Shown here one piece after another: positions 8,403 through 17,619 of a stretch of DNA of 64,000 nucleotides. Origin of the DNA: Sphingobacteriales bacterium 44-61 (lineage in GTDB: Bacteria; Bacteroidota; Bacteroidia; Chitinophagales; Chitinophagaceae); the NCBI GenBank assembly GCA_001898405.1, contig MKTW01000011.1, positions 564,801 through 628,800 of the forward strand, in the 5' to 3' direction. The notes under the pieces are model-generated. The model searched no databases and was not told the origin of the DNA. It saw nothing but the letters and a program-made list of their open reading frames with translations. Positions within the stretch are counted from its first letter, which is position 1. Every line of letters starts with the position of its first letter. Made by a program: the position numbers and the translations under genes.

Positions 8403-9447
8403 ACAAAGTGGCCATATCTATCACAAACCGGTATCTCACATCACCTTTTTCCATCCGCTCAAAAGCGGTTTGGATATCTTTTATATTGATCAGTTCGATA
8501 TCAGAAACGATATTGTGGGCGGCACAGAAATCAAGCATCTCTTGTGTTTCCGGCAAACCGCCGATAGCGGAGCCTGCCAAACTTTTTCGTCCATCGATCA
8601 ATGAGAAAGCAGGAATCCTGTTAGGTGTTGGGGGAACGCCTACGCAGATATGGGTACCGTTAGTTTTCAGCAAGGATAAATAAAGCGCAAAATCGTGCTC
8701 CGCACTCACGGTGTCGAGGATGAAATCAAAACTTCCCCTGGCCTTTTTTACCTGTGCTGCATCTGTGGTGAGAACAAAATGATGTGCTCCCAGTTTTTTT
8801 GCATCGGCTTCTTTTTTAGGAGAAGTGCTCAGGATGGTTACTTCCGCACCAAGCGCCACGCCAAATTTTACAGCCATATGGCCAAGCCCTCCAAGACCCA
8901 ACACGGCGAGTTTGTGGCCTTTGCCTACTTTCCAGTGCTTCAGCGGTGAATAGGTTGTAATGCCGGCGCAGAGCAGGGGAGCTGTTGCTGCAAGCGGAAG
9001 TTTGTCGGAAATATGCACTACAAAATCTTCTTTCACTACAATGGTATTGGAATAACCACCATACGTGGGAGAGCCATCGCCGTATTTATCAAGGCTGTTA
9101 TAAGTCAATACATACCCATTGCTGCAATACTGTTCCAACCCCTCGCGGCAATTGTCGCAAGTGCGGCATGAATCGACCAGGCAACCTGTGCCGGCAAGAT
9201 CACCGACTTTAAATTTCTTTACATGGTCTCCCACTTTAACCACTCTTCCAACGATCTCATGCCCTGGCACCATCGGGAAAATGCCGGGAAACCAATCATT
9301 GCGTACCTGGTGAAGATCTGAGTGGCAGACTCCGCAATAAAGAATATCGAACTGTACATCATGTGGGCCTACTTCACGGCGCTCAAAGTTCCATGGTGTT
9401 AATGGGGCGGCAGGGTTTTGTGCTGCATAAGCTTTTGCTGCGATCAT
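8401..9447 (-). CDS. Zinc-dependent NAD(P) alcohol dehydrogenase (YahK/cinnamyl-alcohol type)
   Basis: Medium-chain, zinc-containing dehydrogenase of 348 residues that interconverts an aldehyde and an alcohol with NAD(P)H. Catalytic zinc ligands are in CGVCHSD (C41) and PGHE (H63, E64). The structural zinc lobe is CxxCxxCx7C at C94, C97, C100 and C108. The Rossmann glycine motif is VLGLGGLGHMAVKFG. The sequence resembles the YahK/CAD subgroup, which is usually NADPH-preferring with broad aldehyde range. That is family knowledge, and the physiological substrate is not visible. A TAACTTTG box at 9550-9557 could be its promoter, giving a leader of about 95 bases. Confidence 0.92.
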   Translation of the reverse strand: MIAAKAYAAQNPAAPLTPWNFERREVGPHDVQFDILYCGVCHSDLHQVRNDWFPGIFPMVPGHEIVGRVVKVGDHVKKFKVGDLAGTGCLVDSCRTCDNCREGLEQYCSNGYVLTYNSLDKYGDGSPTYGGYSNTIVVKEDFVVHISDKLPLAATAPLLCAGITTYSPLKHWKVGKGHKLAVLGLGGLGHMAVKFGVALGAEVTILSTSPKKEADAKKLGAHHFVLTTDAAQVKKARGSFDFILDTVSAEHDFALYLSLLKTNGTHICVGVPPTPNRIPAFSLIDGRKSLAGSAIGGLPETQEMLDFCAAHNIVSDIELINIKDIQTAFERMEKGDVRYRFVIDMATL

Positions 9448-9629
9448 AGTGATAATCTTGTTTTATAAAAGAAAATTCAGCCGGTATTTTCGGGGGAGCG
9501 GATCAGAAGGAATAACCTGTTCCTCTTATGCCGGCGTCGTATTTGTACCCAAAGTTAGGTGGGGCAATGATAGGTTGGATTGGGGGAATCAAACTAAAAC
9601 TTGTAAAATTCAAACAACGCGGCTCCTTT

Positions 9630-9851
9630 TTAAGTGAGTTGGTGTTCGGATCTTTCTTTTCTCAAACGCTTCAGGTACCGCTGTTTTACGCTATAACGGT
9701 CTTTTGTTACTTCTATCTGTTTGATCAGAAATAACAACGCATACATTGGCAGCATTAAAAGTAATGCCAGTGTGATCACAAGATTATTGCCTGACTTGAC
9801 GATAAGATTGCTCATAAGTTTTCCACACTTTTTTGTAGGGTTGGCAAGCAT
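9630..9851 (-). CDS. Small single-pass membrane protein, unknown
   Basis: A 73-residue predicted protein with one strong hydrophobic helix (about residues 22-44, NNLVITLALLLMLPMYALLF). A very basic tail follows (KDRYSVKQRYLKRLRKERSEH), consistent with the tail staying in the cytoplasm. It may start at an internal ATG 36 bases in (MSNLIVK). It lies between the alcohol dehydrogenase and an M1 peptidase on the same strand. I do not recognise a family; the helix plus positive-inside tail is the only support, so it could be a chance reading frame. Confidence 0.45.
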   Translation of the reverse strand: MLANPTKKCGKLMSNLIVKSGNNLVITLALLLMLPMYALLFLIKQIEVTKDRYSVKQRYLKRLRKERSEHQLT

Positions 9852-10022
9852 GGTACTCTAAGTTACTACTGCTTTTTGTGGAAAACTTCAGGCAACAAGC
9901 TTCACAACATTAATTTAACCCTGCCTGGGAATAAGGGGCTTTCAACTGGTGGTAAACTGTGGATTCTGTTAATATAAATGTGCATCCTAACATCATGGTA
10001 ATACTGTGGTAACAATCCGGTA

Positions 10023-10064
10023 ACACAGGAAGCAGGAGAGAGGCGCCGGTTTTGCTTCCTGTGT
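10023..10064. repeat. 12-bp inverted repeat, possible terminator of the M1 peptidase
   Basis: Perfect 12-bp arms (10023-10034, 10053-10064; acacaggaagca and its complement) with an 18-base loop, 34 bases past the M1 peptidase stop. No clear T run follows on the minus strand. The rest of 9852-10097 holds nothing I can name. Confidence 0.5.
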
Positions 10065-10097
10065 AGCGCAGTTGTTCATAAAGTCATTGGAGACACC

Positions 10098-11774
10098 CTA
10101 AAGAGGTGCTTCTGTAAGCTCAACAGGTTTGACGTAATACATATTTTCAATTCCCTCTTTTGTCATTAAGGCAACCTGTCCATTTTGTAAGGTGGTTTCC
10201 TTCCATTGGTCTGTTGGGGTCAGCGATAATTTACTGTTTTCGTCTTTGAGTGTCAGTGGAAGATCAAACCCTTTTACACAGTTTGCATAACGGTACTTCA
10301 CTTTCTTTTTATCCGGTGAAATATAAAATTCAAACGTAGGTATCTGCGTGGTGCGCAGGTATTGATTGAAAACCGGGGTATAATTAAACCTGGTCCGGGT
10401 GGAAATGTAGTTTTCTATTTGCTGGGTTGTAACAGTTTGATGATAGAAGGTCTTATTCAGGCCTCTCAGTATGCTTCTGAACAATTCATCATTATCCAGC
10501 CCGTGGCGGATAGAATGCAGCATATTTCCTGCTTTGGGATACATATCGCCGCTTCCCTGGGCATTCACTCCATAAGCCGGGATGACAGGTTTATCATTCC
10601 GTATGCCTCTGCGGATGCCTTTATTATAAGCATCTGCTGCTTCCTTGCCAAAGATATAGTCAACAAACAGGGTCTCGCTGTAATTGGTAAATCCTTCGTG
10701 CACCCACATGTCTGCCAGGTCTTTGGTAGTGATATTATTCCCAAACCATTCATGTCCGCTTTCATGGATGATGATGAAATCCCATTTCATGCCGATACCT
10801 GTGCCGCTGGCATCACGGCCGCGGTAGCCAGGCTTATACCAGTTGCCATACGACACGGCACTTTGGTGCTCCATGCCTGTATGTGATGTTTCGATCAGCT
10901 GATAGCCGTCTTCATAAAAGGGATAGGGGCCAAACCAGTGCTCAAATGCATTCAGCATATTGTGCACTTCCTTCGGCATATAATCACGGGCTGTCTGAAG
11001 ATTGTAGTCGAGAGCCCAGTAGTTGATATCAAGCGATCCCTTTTCTCCTTTATACACTTCCTTAAAGTTGGCATACTTGCCTATATACGGGATAATGCAA
11101 TAATTGCTGATAGGATTGGTTACTGCATAAGTATAAGTAGCTGTTCCGTCATCATTGATCTTCTTTGATTGCAGCCTGCCATTGCCGATCGCGGTTAAAG
11201 TATCAGGCACGATCATGGTAAGGCTCGCTCCCTTATCCGGTTCATCACTTTGATGGTCTTTACAGGGAAACCAGACAGAGGCACCCAGGCCCTGGCAGGC
11301 AACCGTCATCCAGGGACGTCCCAACGAATCTTTTGCCCAGATCCATCCTCCATCCCAGGGAGCGCGTTTTGCTTCATGCACTTTGCCCTGGTAATAGATG
11401 GCGAGTGTATGTTGGCTGTTCTTTTTTTGCGCAGGCATATCCACATGCCAGGCATTTCCTTCTTTGGTATAGGTAAGTGGAGTGGCTTTATCCAGGATTA
11501 CACTGTCTATCACCAAAGGCTCCTGCAAATCCAGTTGCAGGCGTTTGGCTGATGGTGAAACGGTTTGATAGGTCAGCAGGTTCTTTGCAGTAATGGTTTT
11601 GGAATTATAGTCAGGCTTTACTGTAATATCATAGCGTTGTACGTCCCACCATGCGCGTTCAGGTGTGATACTGCCGCGGAGGGTGTCTGCATGGGTATAA
11701 ACAGGTTGCTGGGCTGAAGCACCTAAGAACAGGAGCAGGCAGGCAAGCAAAGTTGCTGGAAGTCTTGAAAACAT
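10098..11774 (-). CDS. M1-family zinc metallopeptidase, exported
   Basis: Secreted or periplasmic aminopeptidase-like enzyme of 558 residues with an N-terminal signal peptide (LLACLLLFLGASAQ). The zinc site is the gluzincin pattern HExxH-18-E: H337, E338, H341 and E360 (HESGHEWFG, WVHEGFTNYSE). The usual exopeptidase motif GAMEN is replaced by TGMEHQS (299-305), as in bacterial M1 relatives that lack the C-terminal helical domain; the short length agrees. A paralogue at 39291-40937 shares long blocks, including DTLRGSITPERAWWDV, CQGLGASVW(F/Y)PCKDHQS and GMEHQSAV. A TAAATTTG box sits at 11815-11822. Confidence 0.92.
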   Translation of the reverse strand: MFSRLPATLLACLLLFLGASAQQPVYTHADTLRGSITPERAWWDVQRYDITVKPDYNSKTITAKNLLTYQTVSPSAKRLQLDLQEPLVIDSVILDKATPLTYTKEGNAWHVDMPAQKKNSQHTLAIYYQGKVHEAKRAPWDGGWIWAKDSLGRPWMTVACQGLGASVWFPCKDHQSDEPDKGASLTMIVPDTLTAIGNGRLQSKKINDDGTATYTYAVTNPISNYCIIPYIGKYANFKEVYKGEKGSLDINYWALDYNLQTARDYMPKEVHNMLNAFEHWFGPYPFYEDGYQLIETSHTGMEHQSAVSYGNWYKPGYRGRDASGTGIGMKWDFIIIHESGHEWFGNNITTKDLADMWVHEGFTNYSETLFVDYIFGKEAADAYNKGIRRGIRNDKPVIPAYGVNAQGSGDMYPKAGNMLHSIRHGLDNDELFRSILRGLNKTFYHQTVTTQQIENYISTRTRFNYTPVFNQYLRTTQIPTFEFYISPDKKKVKYRYANCVKGFDLPLTLKDENSKLSLTPTDQWKETTLQNGQVALMTKEGIENMYYVKPVELTEAPL

Positions 11775-11814
11775 GGAATGTTTTTTAATTGCTGAACCGG
11801 TATTTATTGGGAAA

Positions 11815-11822
11815 CAAATTTA
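11815..11822 (-). promoter_or_regulatory. Candidate -7 box (TAAATTTG) for the M1 peptidase
   Basis: Exact TAnnTTTG match 41-48 bases upstream of the peptidase ATG. No convincing -33 element. Confidence 0.4.
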
Positions 11823-11942
11823 TTGATTTGAAAACAGGAATGCATCAATAGTTAATTTCCTGCTGGAAAAAGTTAATATCTGTTGATCTGTTTTTCTCTT
11901 TCGTGAATTACCTTAGGTGCAACTAAAACAGGATTAAGGCAT

Positions 11943-13727
11943 ATGAGAAAAATCTTCTTTCCGGCAAGCTTATTAACAGGCTGTCTGATCACCCTTAGTA
12001 TTCCCGGTCAGTCACAAACACAAGTGAGCACTGACCTTTATGCACAGGCCAGTGAAATGACCAATATCATGGTGCAGTACAATGCAGACCGTGGAAGCCT
12101 GACCCGCTTTTATTCCACCACTGCTTCTGCATTTGAAGGACGTGGAATGCGTGAAGGGCAAAATGCAAGTTCTCCCGAACGGAGGCAACGCTTGCTGAAA
12201 CTAATAGATGACTATGAAAAAATGATGGCGAAGTCAGGCTTTGAAAAAATGAGCGTAAACGGAAAAGTGGATTATATCCTGTTCCACCGCAATCTTGAGG
12301 ATGAAAAGGAAAGAATGCTGGAAGATGGGAAGACCTACGACCAGATCGTGAAGTACATTCCTTTTGCTACACGCATTTATACGCTGGAAAAACCACGCCG
12401 CCGCGGAGCAAATGTTGATGGGCAGGCCGTGGCAAAAGAACTGAATGATATCTACCACCAGATCGAAACAGCCAAAGCCGAATTGAAAAAAGGGCCTTCC
12501 ATGGAAGCTTCACTGGCTACCGCCGCTTCAGGAGCCGTAAGGGATCTGCAGGGTGTATTGAAAAACTATTTCAGTTTTTATAATGGCTATGACCCAATGT
12601 TTACCTGGTGGGTGCCTAAAACCTATTCATCTGTAGACAGCCTGCTGGGCTCTTATGCCAATGATCTCAGATCGAAAGGCAAGGAAACGACTGATCAGAA
12701 AGATGATGGCAGCGGCATTATCGGAAAGCGGGCAGGGCGTGAGGAACTGATCCGCCAGTTGAGAAAGGAATTCATTCCCTACACACCGGAAGAACTGGTG
12801 GATATTGCCAATAAGGAATTTGCGTGGTGCGACGCTGAATTGCTGAAAGCTTCAAAGGAAATGGGATTCGGCAATGACTGGAAGGCTGCACAGGAAAAGC
12901 TTAAAAACTCTTATGTGCCGGCCGGTCAGCAGCCTGCCGCCATGTATGATCTTTACCAGCAGTCGGTAGAATTCCTGAAAAAGCACGATCTCGTTACTAT
13001 ACCGGCCCTGGCAGAAGAATCCTGGCGTATGTACATGATGTCGCCGGAACGCCAACTGGTAGCACCATTTTTCCTGGGTGGAGAGTCGCTGATCATATCC
13101 TATCCCACCAACACAATGGAATATGAGGACAAGCTGATGAGCATGCGGGGTAATAATCCTTTTTTCTCCCGCGCCACCGTTCATCATGAATTGATCGCCG
13201 GTCACCACCTGCAGCAATACATGACAAGCCGCAATAAAACCTATCGCAATTTCGGCACTCCATTCTGGACCGAAGGCAATTCGCTTTACTGGGAATTGTT
13301 GTTGTGGGACCTTAAATTTCCCCGCTCTGCAGAAGACCGCATGGGGATGCTGTTCTGGAGAATGCACCGTTGCGCACGCATCATCTTCTCCCTTAACTAT
13401 CATTTAGGAACATGGACGCCTCAGCAATGTATCGATTTCCTGGTTGACAGGGTAGGGCATGAGCGTGCCAATGCTGAGGGCGAAGTGCGCCGTTCATTCG
13501 TGGGAGGTTATCCTCCTTTGTATCAACTGGCTTATATGATCGGTGGTATGCAATTGTACAGTTTGAAAAAAGAACTGGTTGATACCAAGAAAATGACCTA
13601 TAAACAATTCCATGATGCCATTTTCCGGGAAAATGCAATGCCCATTGAAATGCTGAGAGCAATACTGATCAACCAGCCTTTGAAGCCCGATTATAAAACG
13701 AGCTGGAGGTTTTATGATCTGAAGTAA
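11943..13727 (+). CDS. DUF885 family protein, exported putative metallopeptidase
   Basis: A 594-residue protein with a signal peptide (LLTGCLITLSIPGQSQ). DUF885 proteins are thought to be zinc metallopeptidases because of the conserved HExxxGHxxQ block. Here it is HHELIAGHHLQQ at about residues 414-425, followed by WTEGNSLYWE, likely the third ligand region. The C-terminal block RSFVGGYPPLYQLAYMIG is also typical. The length matches the family. It is divergent from the M1 peptidase, so two exported peptidases share this intergenic region. A secreted peptidase role is an inference from the motif. Confidence 0.88.
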   Translation: MRKIFFPASLLTGCLITLSIPGQSQTQVSTDLYAQASEMTNIMVQYNADRGSLTRFYSTTASAFEGRGMREGQNASSPERRQRLLKLIDDYEKMMAKSGFEKMSVNGKVDYILFHRNLEDEKERMLEDGKTYDQIVKYIPFATRIYTLEKPRRRGANVDGQAVAKELNDIYHQIETAKAELKKGPSMEASLATAASGAVRDLQGVLKNYFSFYNGYDPMFTWWVPKTYSSVDSLLGSYANDLRSKGKETTDQKDDGSGIIGKRAGREELIRQLRKEFIPYTPEELVDIANKEFAWCDAELLKASKEMGFGNDWKAAQEKLKNSYVPAGQQPAAMYDLYQQSVEFLKKHDLVTIPALAEESWRMYMMSPERQLVAPFFLGGESLIISYPTNTMEYEDKLMSMRGNNPFFSRATVHHELIAGHHLQQYMTSRNKTYRNFGTPFWTEGNSLYWELLLWDLKFPRSAEDRMGMLFWRMHRCARIIFSLNYHLGTWTPQQCIDFLVDRVGHERANAEGEVRRSFVGGYPPLYQLAYMIGGMQLYSLKKELVDTKKMTYKQFHDAIFRENAMPIEMLRAILINQPLKPDYKTSWRFYDLK

Positions 13728-13746
13728 CCGGACTTCCCAACCCTGG

Positions 13747-13822
13747 GATCACAAAGGGCGCTAAGGGTACGAAACGAACGCAATGTGGCGCTCTCTTCGT
13801 ACCCTTAGCGCCCTTTGCGATC
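13747..13822. repeat. Long hairpin element A (9-bp-unit family)
   Basis: Arms of 27 bases (13747-13773, 13796-13822) pair with one mismatch around a 22-base loop. Each arm is three 9-base units of the form NNNRCNAAR (ATCACAAAG, GGCGCTAAG, GGTACGAAA). It belongs with hairpins at 16288-16413 and 48395-48463. No T run follows, so it is not a textbook terminator, although it lies between two plus-strand genes. Confidence 0.85.
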
Positions 13823-13907
13823 TATTATCCCTTTTTCAATAAAAATTTCCATTGTCTTGTAACTTTTTACGATCTTCATCGTACTTCAGGGATAATTAAC
13901 CACTGTT

Positions 13908-16271
13908 ATGCTAAAGAACTTCTTCAAGGTTGCCTGGCGCAACATGCTTCGCAGCAAAGGGTTTACCCTTATTAATATTACAGGATTGATCGTTGGTATG
14001 GCCAGTGCGATCCTTATTTTACTATGGATACAGAATGAAGTGAGCTATGACCAGTTTCATGAAAAGAAAGACCGCATTTATGAAGCCTGGAACAGGGCCA
14101 GTTTCAGTGGGGAATTGAACTGCTGGAACACCACCCCGAAAGTACTGGCAAGGACCCTGGAAAAAGACCTTCCCGAAGTGGAAGCTGCTGTAAGAGTGGA
14201 TTGGGGCAGCAATTTCTTATTCAGCATCGGTGATAAGCGGATAACAGTGCAGGGCTCAATGGTAGATTCCAATTTTCTGCAGGTATTCAGTTTTCCCCTG
14301 CTGAAAGGTGATCCTTCCCAGGTGCTGAAAGACATGCATTCCATTGTACTTACAGAAAAACTGGCAAAGAAATTATATGGCAATGAAGACCCGATGGGCA
14401 AAGTGATCAAGATCGATAACAAAGAGAATTTCACTGTAACGGGTATTCTGAAAGACCTGCCTAATAATACGCGCTTCAGTTTTGAATACCTGATGCCCTG
14501 GTCATATTTACGTTTCACGGGAGAAGATGACCAGTATTGGGGAAATAACAGCACCCGTACCTATGTTTTGCTTAAACCCCACGCCAGCCTGGCTTCGGTG
14601 AATGCTAAAATGAAAGTATTCAAGCCAAAGTATGATCCCGAAGACCCGAAATGGGAGATGTTCCTGTACCCGCTCAACCGCTGGCACCTGTATTCCAATT
14701 TTACCAATGGTAAGGAAGATGGCAGCGGGCGCATCACTTTTGTCCGTTTGTTTGCCATTGTGGCGGCTTTCATTCTCCTGATCGCCTGTATCAATTTTAT
14801 GAACCTTGGCACAGCCCGCAGCGAGAAGCGTGCAAAGGAAGTGGGGATCCGTAAAGTGGTGGGCGCCCGGAAATATTCATTGGTGACACAGTTTATCGGG
14901 GAATCCATCCTGCTTGCGCTTATTGCCGGACTGTTTGCAATAGCAGTGGTGCAACTGAGCCTCAGTGGGTTCAATCAGCTTACTGATAAACAACTTTATA
15001 TACCGTATACAAGTGCCAGCTTCTGGTTGTGCGGGCTTGCATTCGTTGTATTTACGGGTTTCCTGGCAGGCAGTTATCCTGCATTCTTCCTGTCTTCTTT
15101 TCAGCCGGTGAAAGTGCTGAAAGGAGCGTTTAAAAAATCACAGTCGCCGGTCACGCCACGTAAAATACTGGTGGTACTGCAATTTACTTTTGCCATTATA
15201 CTGATCATCTGCACCATTATCGTAAAACAGCAGATCGACTATGCACAAAGCAGGCAGACCGGCTATAATAAAAATAATCTTGTATATCATCATTTCACTG
15301 GTGATGTAGAAAAGAATTATCAGTTAATTAAAAATGAATTGCTCGCCCAGGGCATTGCTACTTCCATTACCAAAACCAGCGCCCCGATCACGCAAAGCTG
15401 GAGTGATGGATGGGGACAGGAATGGGAAGGCAAAGACCCGAATGACAAAACAGATTTCTTCCGGTATAATGAAGATGAGGGGCTGGGTAAAACAGCCGGC
15501 CTGCAATTTATACAGGGCCGCGATTTTGATCTGCGCCAGTTCCCGACCGATTCAACGGGCCTGATCATTAATGAATCGGCATTGAAAGTGATGAAGTTCA
15601 AAGACCCGATCGGTAAAATTGTAAAGGACAATGGTACCGAATGGCATATCGTGGGAGTGATCAAGGATTTTATTCTTACTTCTCCTTATACGCCAACAAA
15701 GCCCATGCTGATCGCTGGTGCAAAAGCCTGGTTCAATGTAATAATGATCAGGATGAATGAGACAAGGCCTACAGCCCAACTGCTGCAGCAAGCGGAAAAG
15801 ATCTTTAAGAAATATAACCCGGAATATCCTTTTGCCTACAAGTTTGTGGATGAAGAATATGCCAATAAATTTAAAGGGGAACAACGTGTAGGCACATTAG
15901 CTGCTTTGTTTTCCGGCCTTACCATTTTTATTTCCTGCCTGGGCTTGTTGGGATTGGCAATCTATATGGCGGAAGCAAGAATAAAAGAAATTGGTGTACG
16001 CAAAGTGCTGGGAGCCTCTGTTGGCGGGCTTGTAGCTTTATTGTCAAAAGATTTTCTGAAGCTGGTAGGTATCGCTTTCCTGATAGCAACACCTATTGCG
16101 TGGTGGGCTATGTATGAATGGCTGAGTGATTATCCTTACCGCGTTACCATTCAATGGTGGGTATTTGCAGGTGCTGGTTTATTGTCCCTGCTTATTGCAC
16201 TGGCCACGGTCAGTTATCAGGCAGTAAGGGCTGCACTGTCAAACCCGGTGGAAAGTTTGCGTACAGAATAA
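13908..16271 (+). CDS. ABC transporter permease, FtsX/MacB type
   Basis: Integral membrane protein of 787 residues with the Bacteroidota double MacB-periplasmic-core/FtsX layout. It starts with the characteristic MLKNFFKVAWRNMLRSKGFTLINITGL and a first helix at about 18-40. A periplasmic core follows, then a three-helix FtsX block (about 285-410, with EKRAKEVGIRKVVGARK). A second core and second FtsX block come after (about 675-780, ARIKEIGVRKVLGASVGGLV). Such proteins work with a separate ATPase to move lipoproteins, peptides or drugs, or to remodel the envelope. No ATPase gene is adjacent, so the partner is unknown. It is flanked on both sides by members of the long-hairpin family. Confidence 0.92.
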   Translation: MLKNFFKVAWRNMLRSKGFTLINITGLIVGMASAILILLWIQNEVSYDQFHEKKDRIYEAWNRASFSGELNCWNTTPKVLARTLEKDLPEVEAAVRVDWGSNFLFSIGDKRITVQGSMVDSNFLQVFSFPLLKGDPSQVLKDMHSIVLTEKLAKKLYGNEDPMGKVIKIDNKENFTVTGILKDLPNNTRFSFEYLMPWSYLRFTGEDDQYWGNNSTRTYVLLKPHASLASVNAKMKVFKPKYDPEDPKWEMFLYPLNRWHLYSNFTNGKEDGSGRITFVRLFAIVAAFILLIACINFMNLGTARSEKRAKEVGIRKVVGARKYSLVTQFIGESILLALIAGLFAIAVVQLSLSGFNQLTDKQLYIPYTSASFWLCGLAFVVFTGFLAGSYPAFFLSSFQPVKVLKGAFKKSQSPVTPRKILVVLQFTFAIILIICTIIVKQQIDYAQSRQTGYNKNNLVYHHFTGDVEKNYQLIKNELLAQGIATSITKTSAPITQSWSDGWGQEWEGKDPNDKTDFFRYNEDEGLGKTAGLQFIQGRDFDLRQFPTDSTGLIINESALKVMKFKDPIGKIVKDNGTEWHIVGVIKDFILTSPYTPTKPMLIAGAKAWFNVIMIRMNETRPTAQLLQQAEKIFKKYNPEYPFAYKFVDEEYANKFKGEQRVGTLAALFSGLTIFISCLGLLGLAIYMAEARIKEIGVRKVLGASVGGLVALLSKDFLKLVGIAFLIATPIAWWAMYEWLSDYPYRVTIQWWVFAGAGLLSLLIALATVSYQAVRAALSNPVESLRTE

Positions 16272-16287
16272 AGCGATTTTTATGTTC

Positions 16288-16413
16288 TAATCCCACAAAG
16301 ACAACGAAGACCACAAAGAAATACTGGCTGAGCATTTTATGCGCTCTATGATTTTATTGGTATCTCAATAAAATAAGAATTTCTTTGTGGTCTTCGTTGT
16401 CTTTGTGGGATTA
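16288..16413. repeat. Long hairpin element B (9-bp-unit family), 35-bp perfect arms
   Basis: Perfect 35-bp inverted repeat (16288-16322, 16379-16413) around a 56-base loop that itself contains a 9-bp hairpin (16351-16359, 16366-16374). The arm is built from CCCACAAAG, ACAACGAAG and ACCACAAAG units. It shares almost the whole arm with element C at 48395-48463. There is no terminal T run. Confidence 0.9.
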
Positions 16414-16493
16414 CTGAAACTGAGCTATTACTCAGAGGGCGATTTTCCGCCCTTTTATTGTTTAAGTTGTATTTTACTCCAAAATTGCCACTG

Positions 16494-17585
16494 ATGCGCC
16501 ACACGATATTTATTGCTACCCTGTTCACCGCTTTTCTTTTCGGAGCTTGCAGTAATCCCGACAAGCCTGTTACCTATAAAGAAGCAGAAGATTTCAGCAA
16601 GCAGATCGATTCAGCCATACACCACCGTAATCCCAAATACTTCAATACCCTGATCAATATAAAAGAACTGGGAAGACGTATACGGAAGAATTCTTCGGAA
16701 AAAATAAGTTCTGCCATGGAAAGGGGAGCAGGAACAGGGCTTGAAAAAGCCAATATGGGAGGTCAGATCATCCTGGCAATAGAAAAAAGAGGCTCTTATG
16801 AACTGGTGAAGCATTATGAAAAAGATGGGGTGCAACACCTGCTATACCGCATGTATTCCGAACAGGGGTTGAATTACCACGATTTTGAGTTGGTGAAGAA
16901 GAACGGGAAAGTAGGTATTGCCGATTTCTATATTTATATCGCCGGGGAAAATTTCAGCTCTATGCTTGCCAACCTGCTGAGCATACTGGATAGCCCGGCC
17001 GGTAGCGAGAAGAGTGAGGATGAAAGATCATTAGAGAGCATTCAACGGATCAAAAAACTCATGAATGACGGCAAGTATGAAGCTGCTAAAGAAATATTCG
17101 ACGGATTGCCCGATAAGTTCAGAAATCAGAAAACGATCCAGATCCTCGGCATCCAGATCACGTCACAAATGGATAATGAGACATATCTGCAGCAACTGAA
17201 AGATTTTGAAGCCCGCTATCCTAATGATCCCAATACGTACCTGATGACACTGGATGCAGCCATTCTGAACAATGACTATGGAAAAGCGCTTGACAATATC
17301 AATCACCTCGATTCACTGATCAATAAAGACAAATTCCTGGATTTCTACCGTGCATTGATGTATAACCTCATGAAAGAGCCACTCAAAGCGCGGGAATATC
17401 TCGAGACCCTTGTACAGAACTATCCTGCCTTTGAGAGTGGTATACTGGAGCTCATGGCCAATTACCTCGAAGCAAAAGATTACGATAAAGCCAGGCCGAT
17501 GATCGAAGAGTTCCGTAAAAATGATGAGTTTGATCAGGACCTGCTTAAATCCGTACTGGCCATGTACCCGGATTATACAGGTTAA
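16494..17585 (+). CDS. Lipoprotein with TPR-like helical repeats, unknown function
   Basis: Predicted lipoprotein of 363 residues from the ATG at 16494. The signal peptide ends in the lipobox LFGAC (C19). A TTG 36 bases upstream would add a poor leader, so I prefer the ATG. The middle resembles a DUF-type globular domain. The C-terminal half (about 185-355) looks like tetratricopeptide-type helical pairs (MNDGKYEAAKEIFDGLP, LNNDYGKALDNINHLDSL, EAKDYDKARPMIEEF). No enzyme motif is seen. It lies downstream of the FtsX-type permease but is separated from it by hairpin B, so operon membership is doubtful. A scaffold role is only a guess from the repeats. Confidence 0.85.
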   Translation: MRHTIFIATLFTAFLFGACSNPDKPVTYKEAEDFSKQIDSAIHHRNPKYFNTLINIKELGRRIRKNSSEKISSAMERGAGTGLEKANMGGQIILAIEKRGSYELVKHYEKDGVQHLLYRMYSEQGLNYHDFELVKKNGKVGIADFYIYIAGENFSSMLANLLSILDSPAGSEKSEDERSLESIQRIKKLMNDGKYEAAKEIFDGLPDKFRNQKTIQILGIQITSQMDNETYLQQLKDFEARYPNDPNTYLMTLDAAILNNDYGKALDNINHLDSLINKDKFLDFYRALMYNLMKEPLKAREYLETLVQNYPAFESGILELMANYLEAKDYDKARPMIEEFRKNDEFDQDLLKSVLAMYPDYTG

Positions 17586-17597
17586 GCCATCACCAGT

Positions 17598-17605
17598 TAT
17601 CTTTG
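17598..17605 (+). promoter_or_regulatory. Candidate -7 box (TATCTTTG) for the AIM24-like gene
   Basis: Exact TAnnTTTG match ending 14 bases before the ATG at 17620, which predicts a very short leader. No TTTG at the -33 position. Confidence 0.4.
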
Positions 17606-17619
17606 GGAAAAAATAAAAC

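Noticed and set aside
13747-13822. CRISPR-like repeat or insertion-sequence end
   Set aside because: There are only two arms, inverted rather than direct, no spacers of even length and no transposase nearby.
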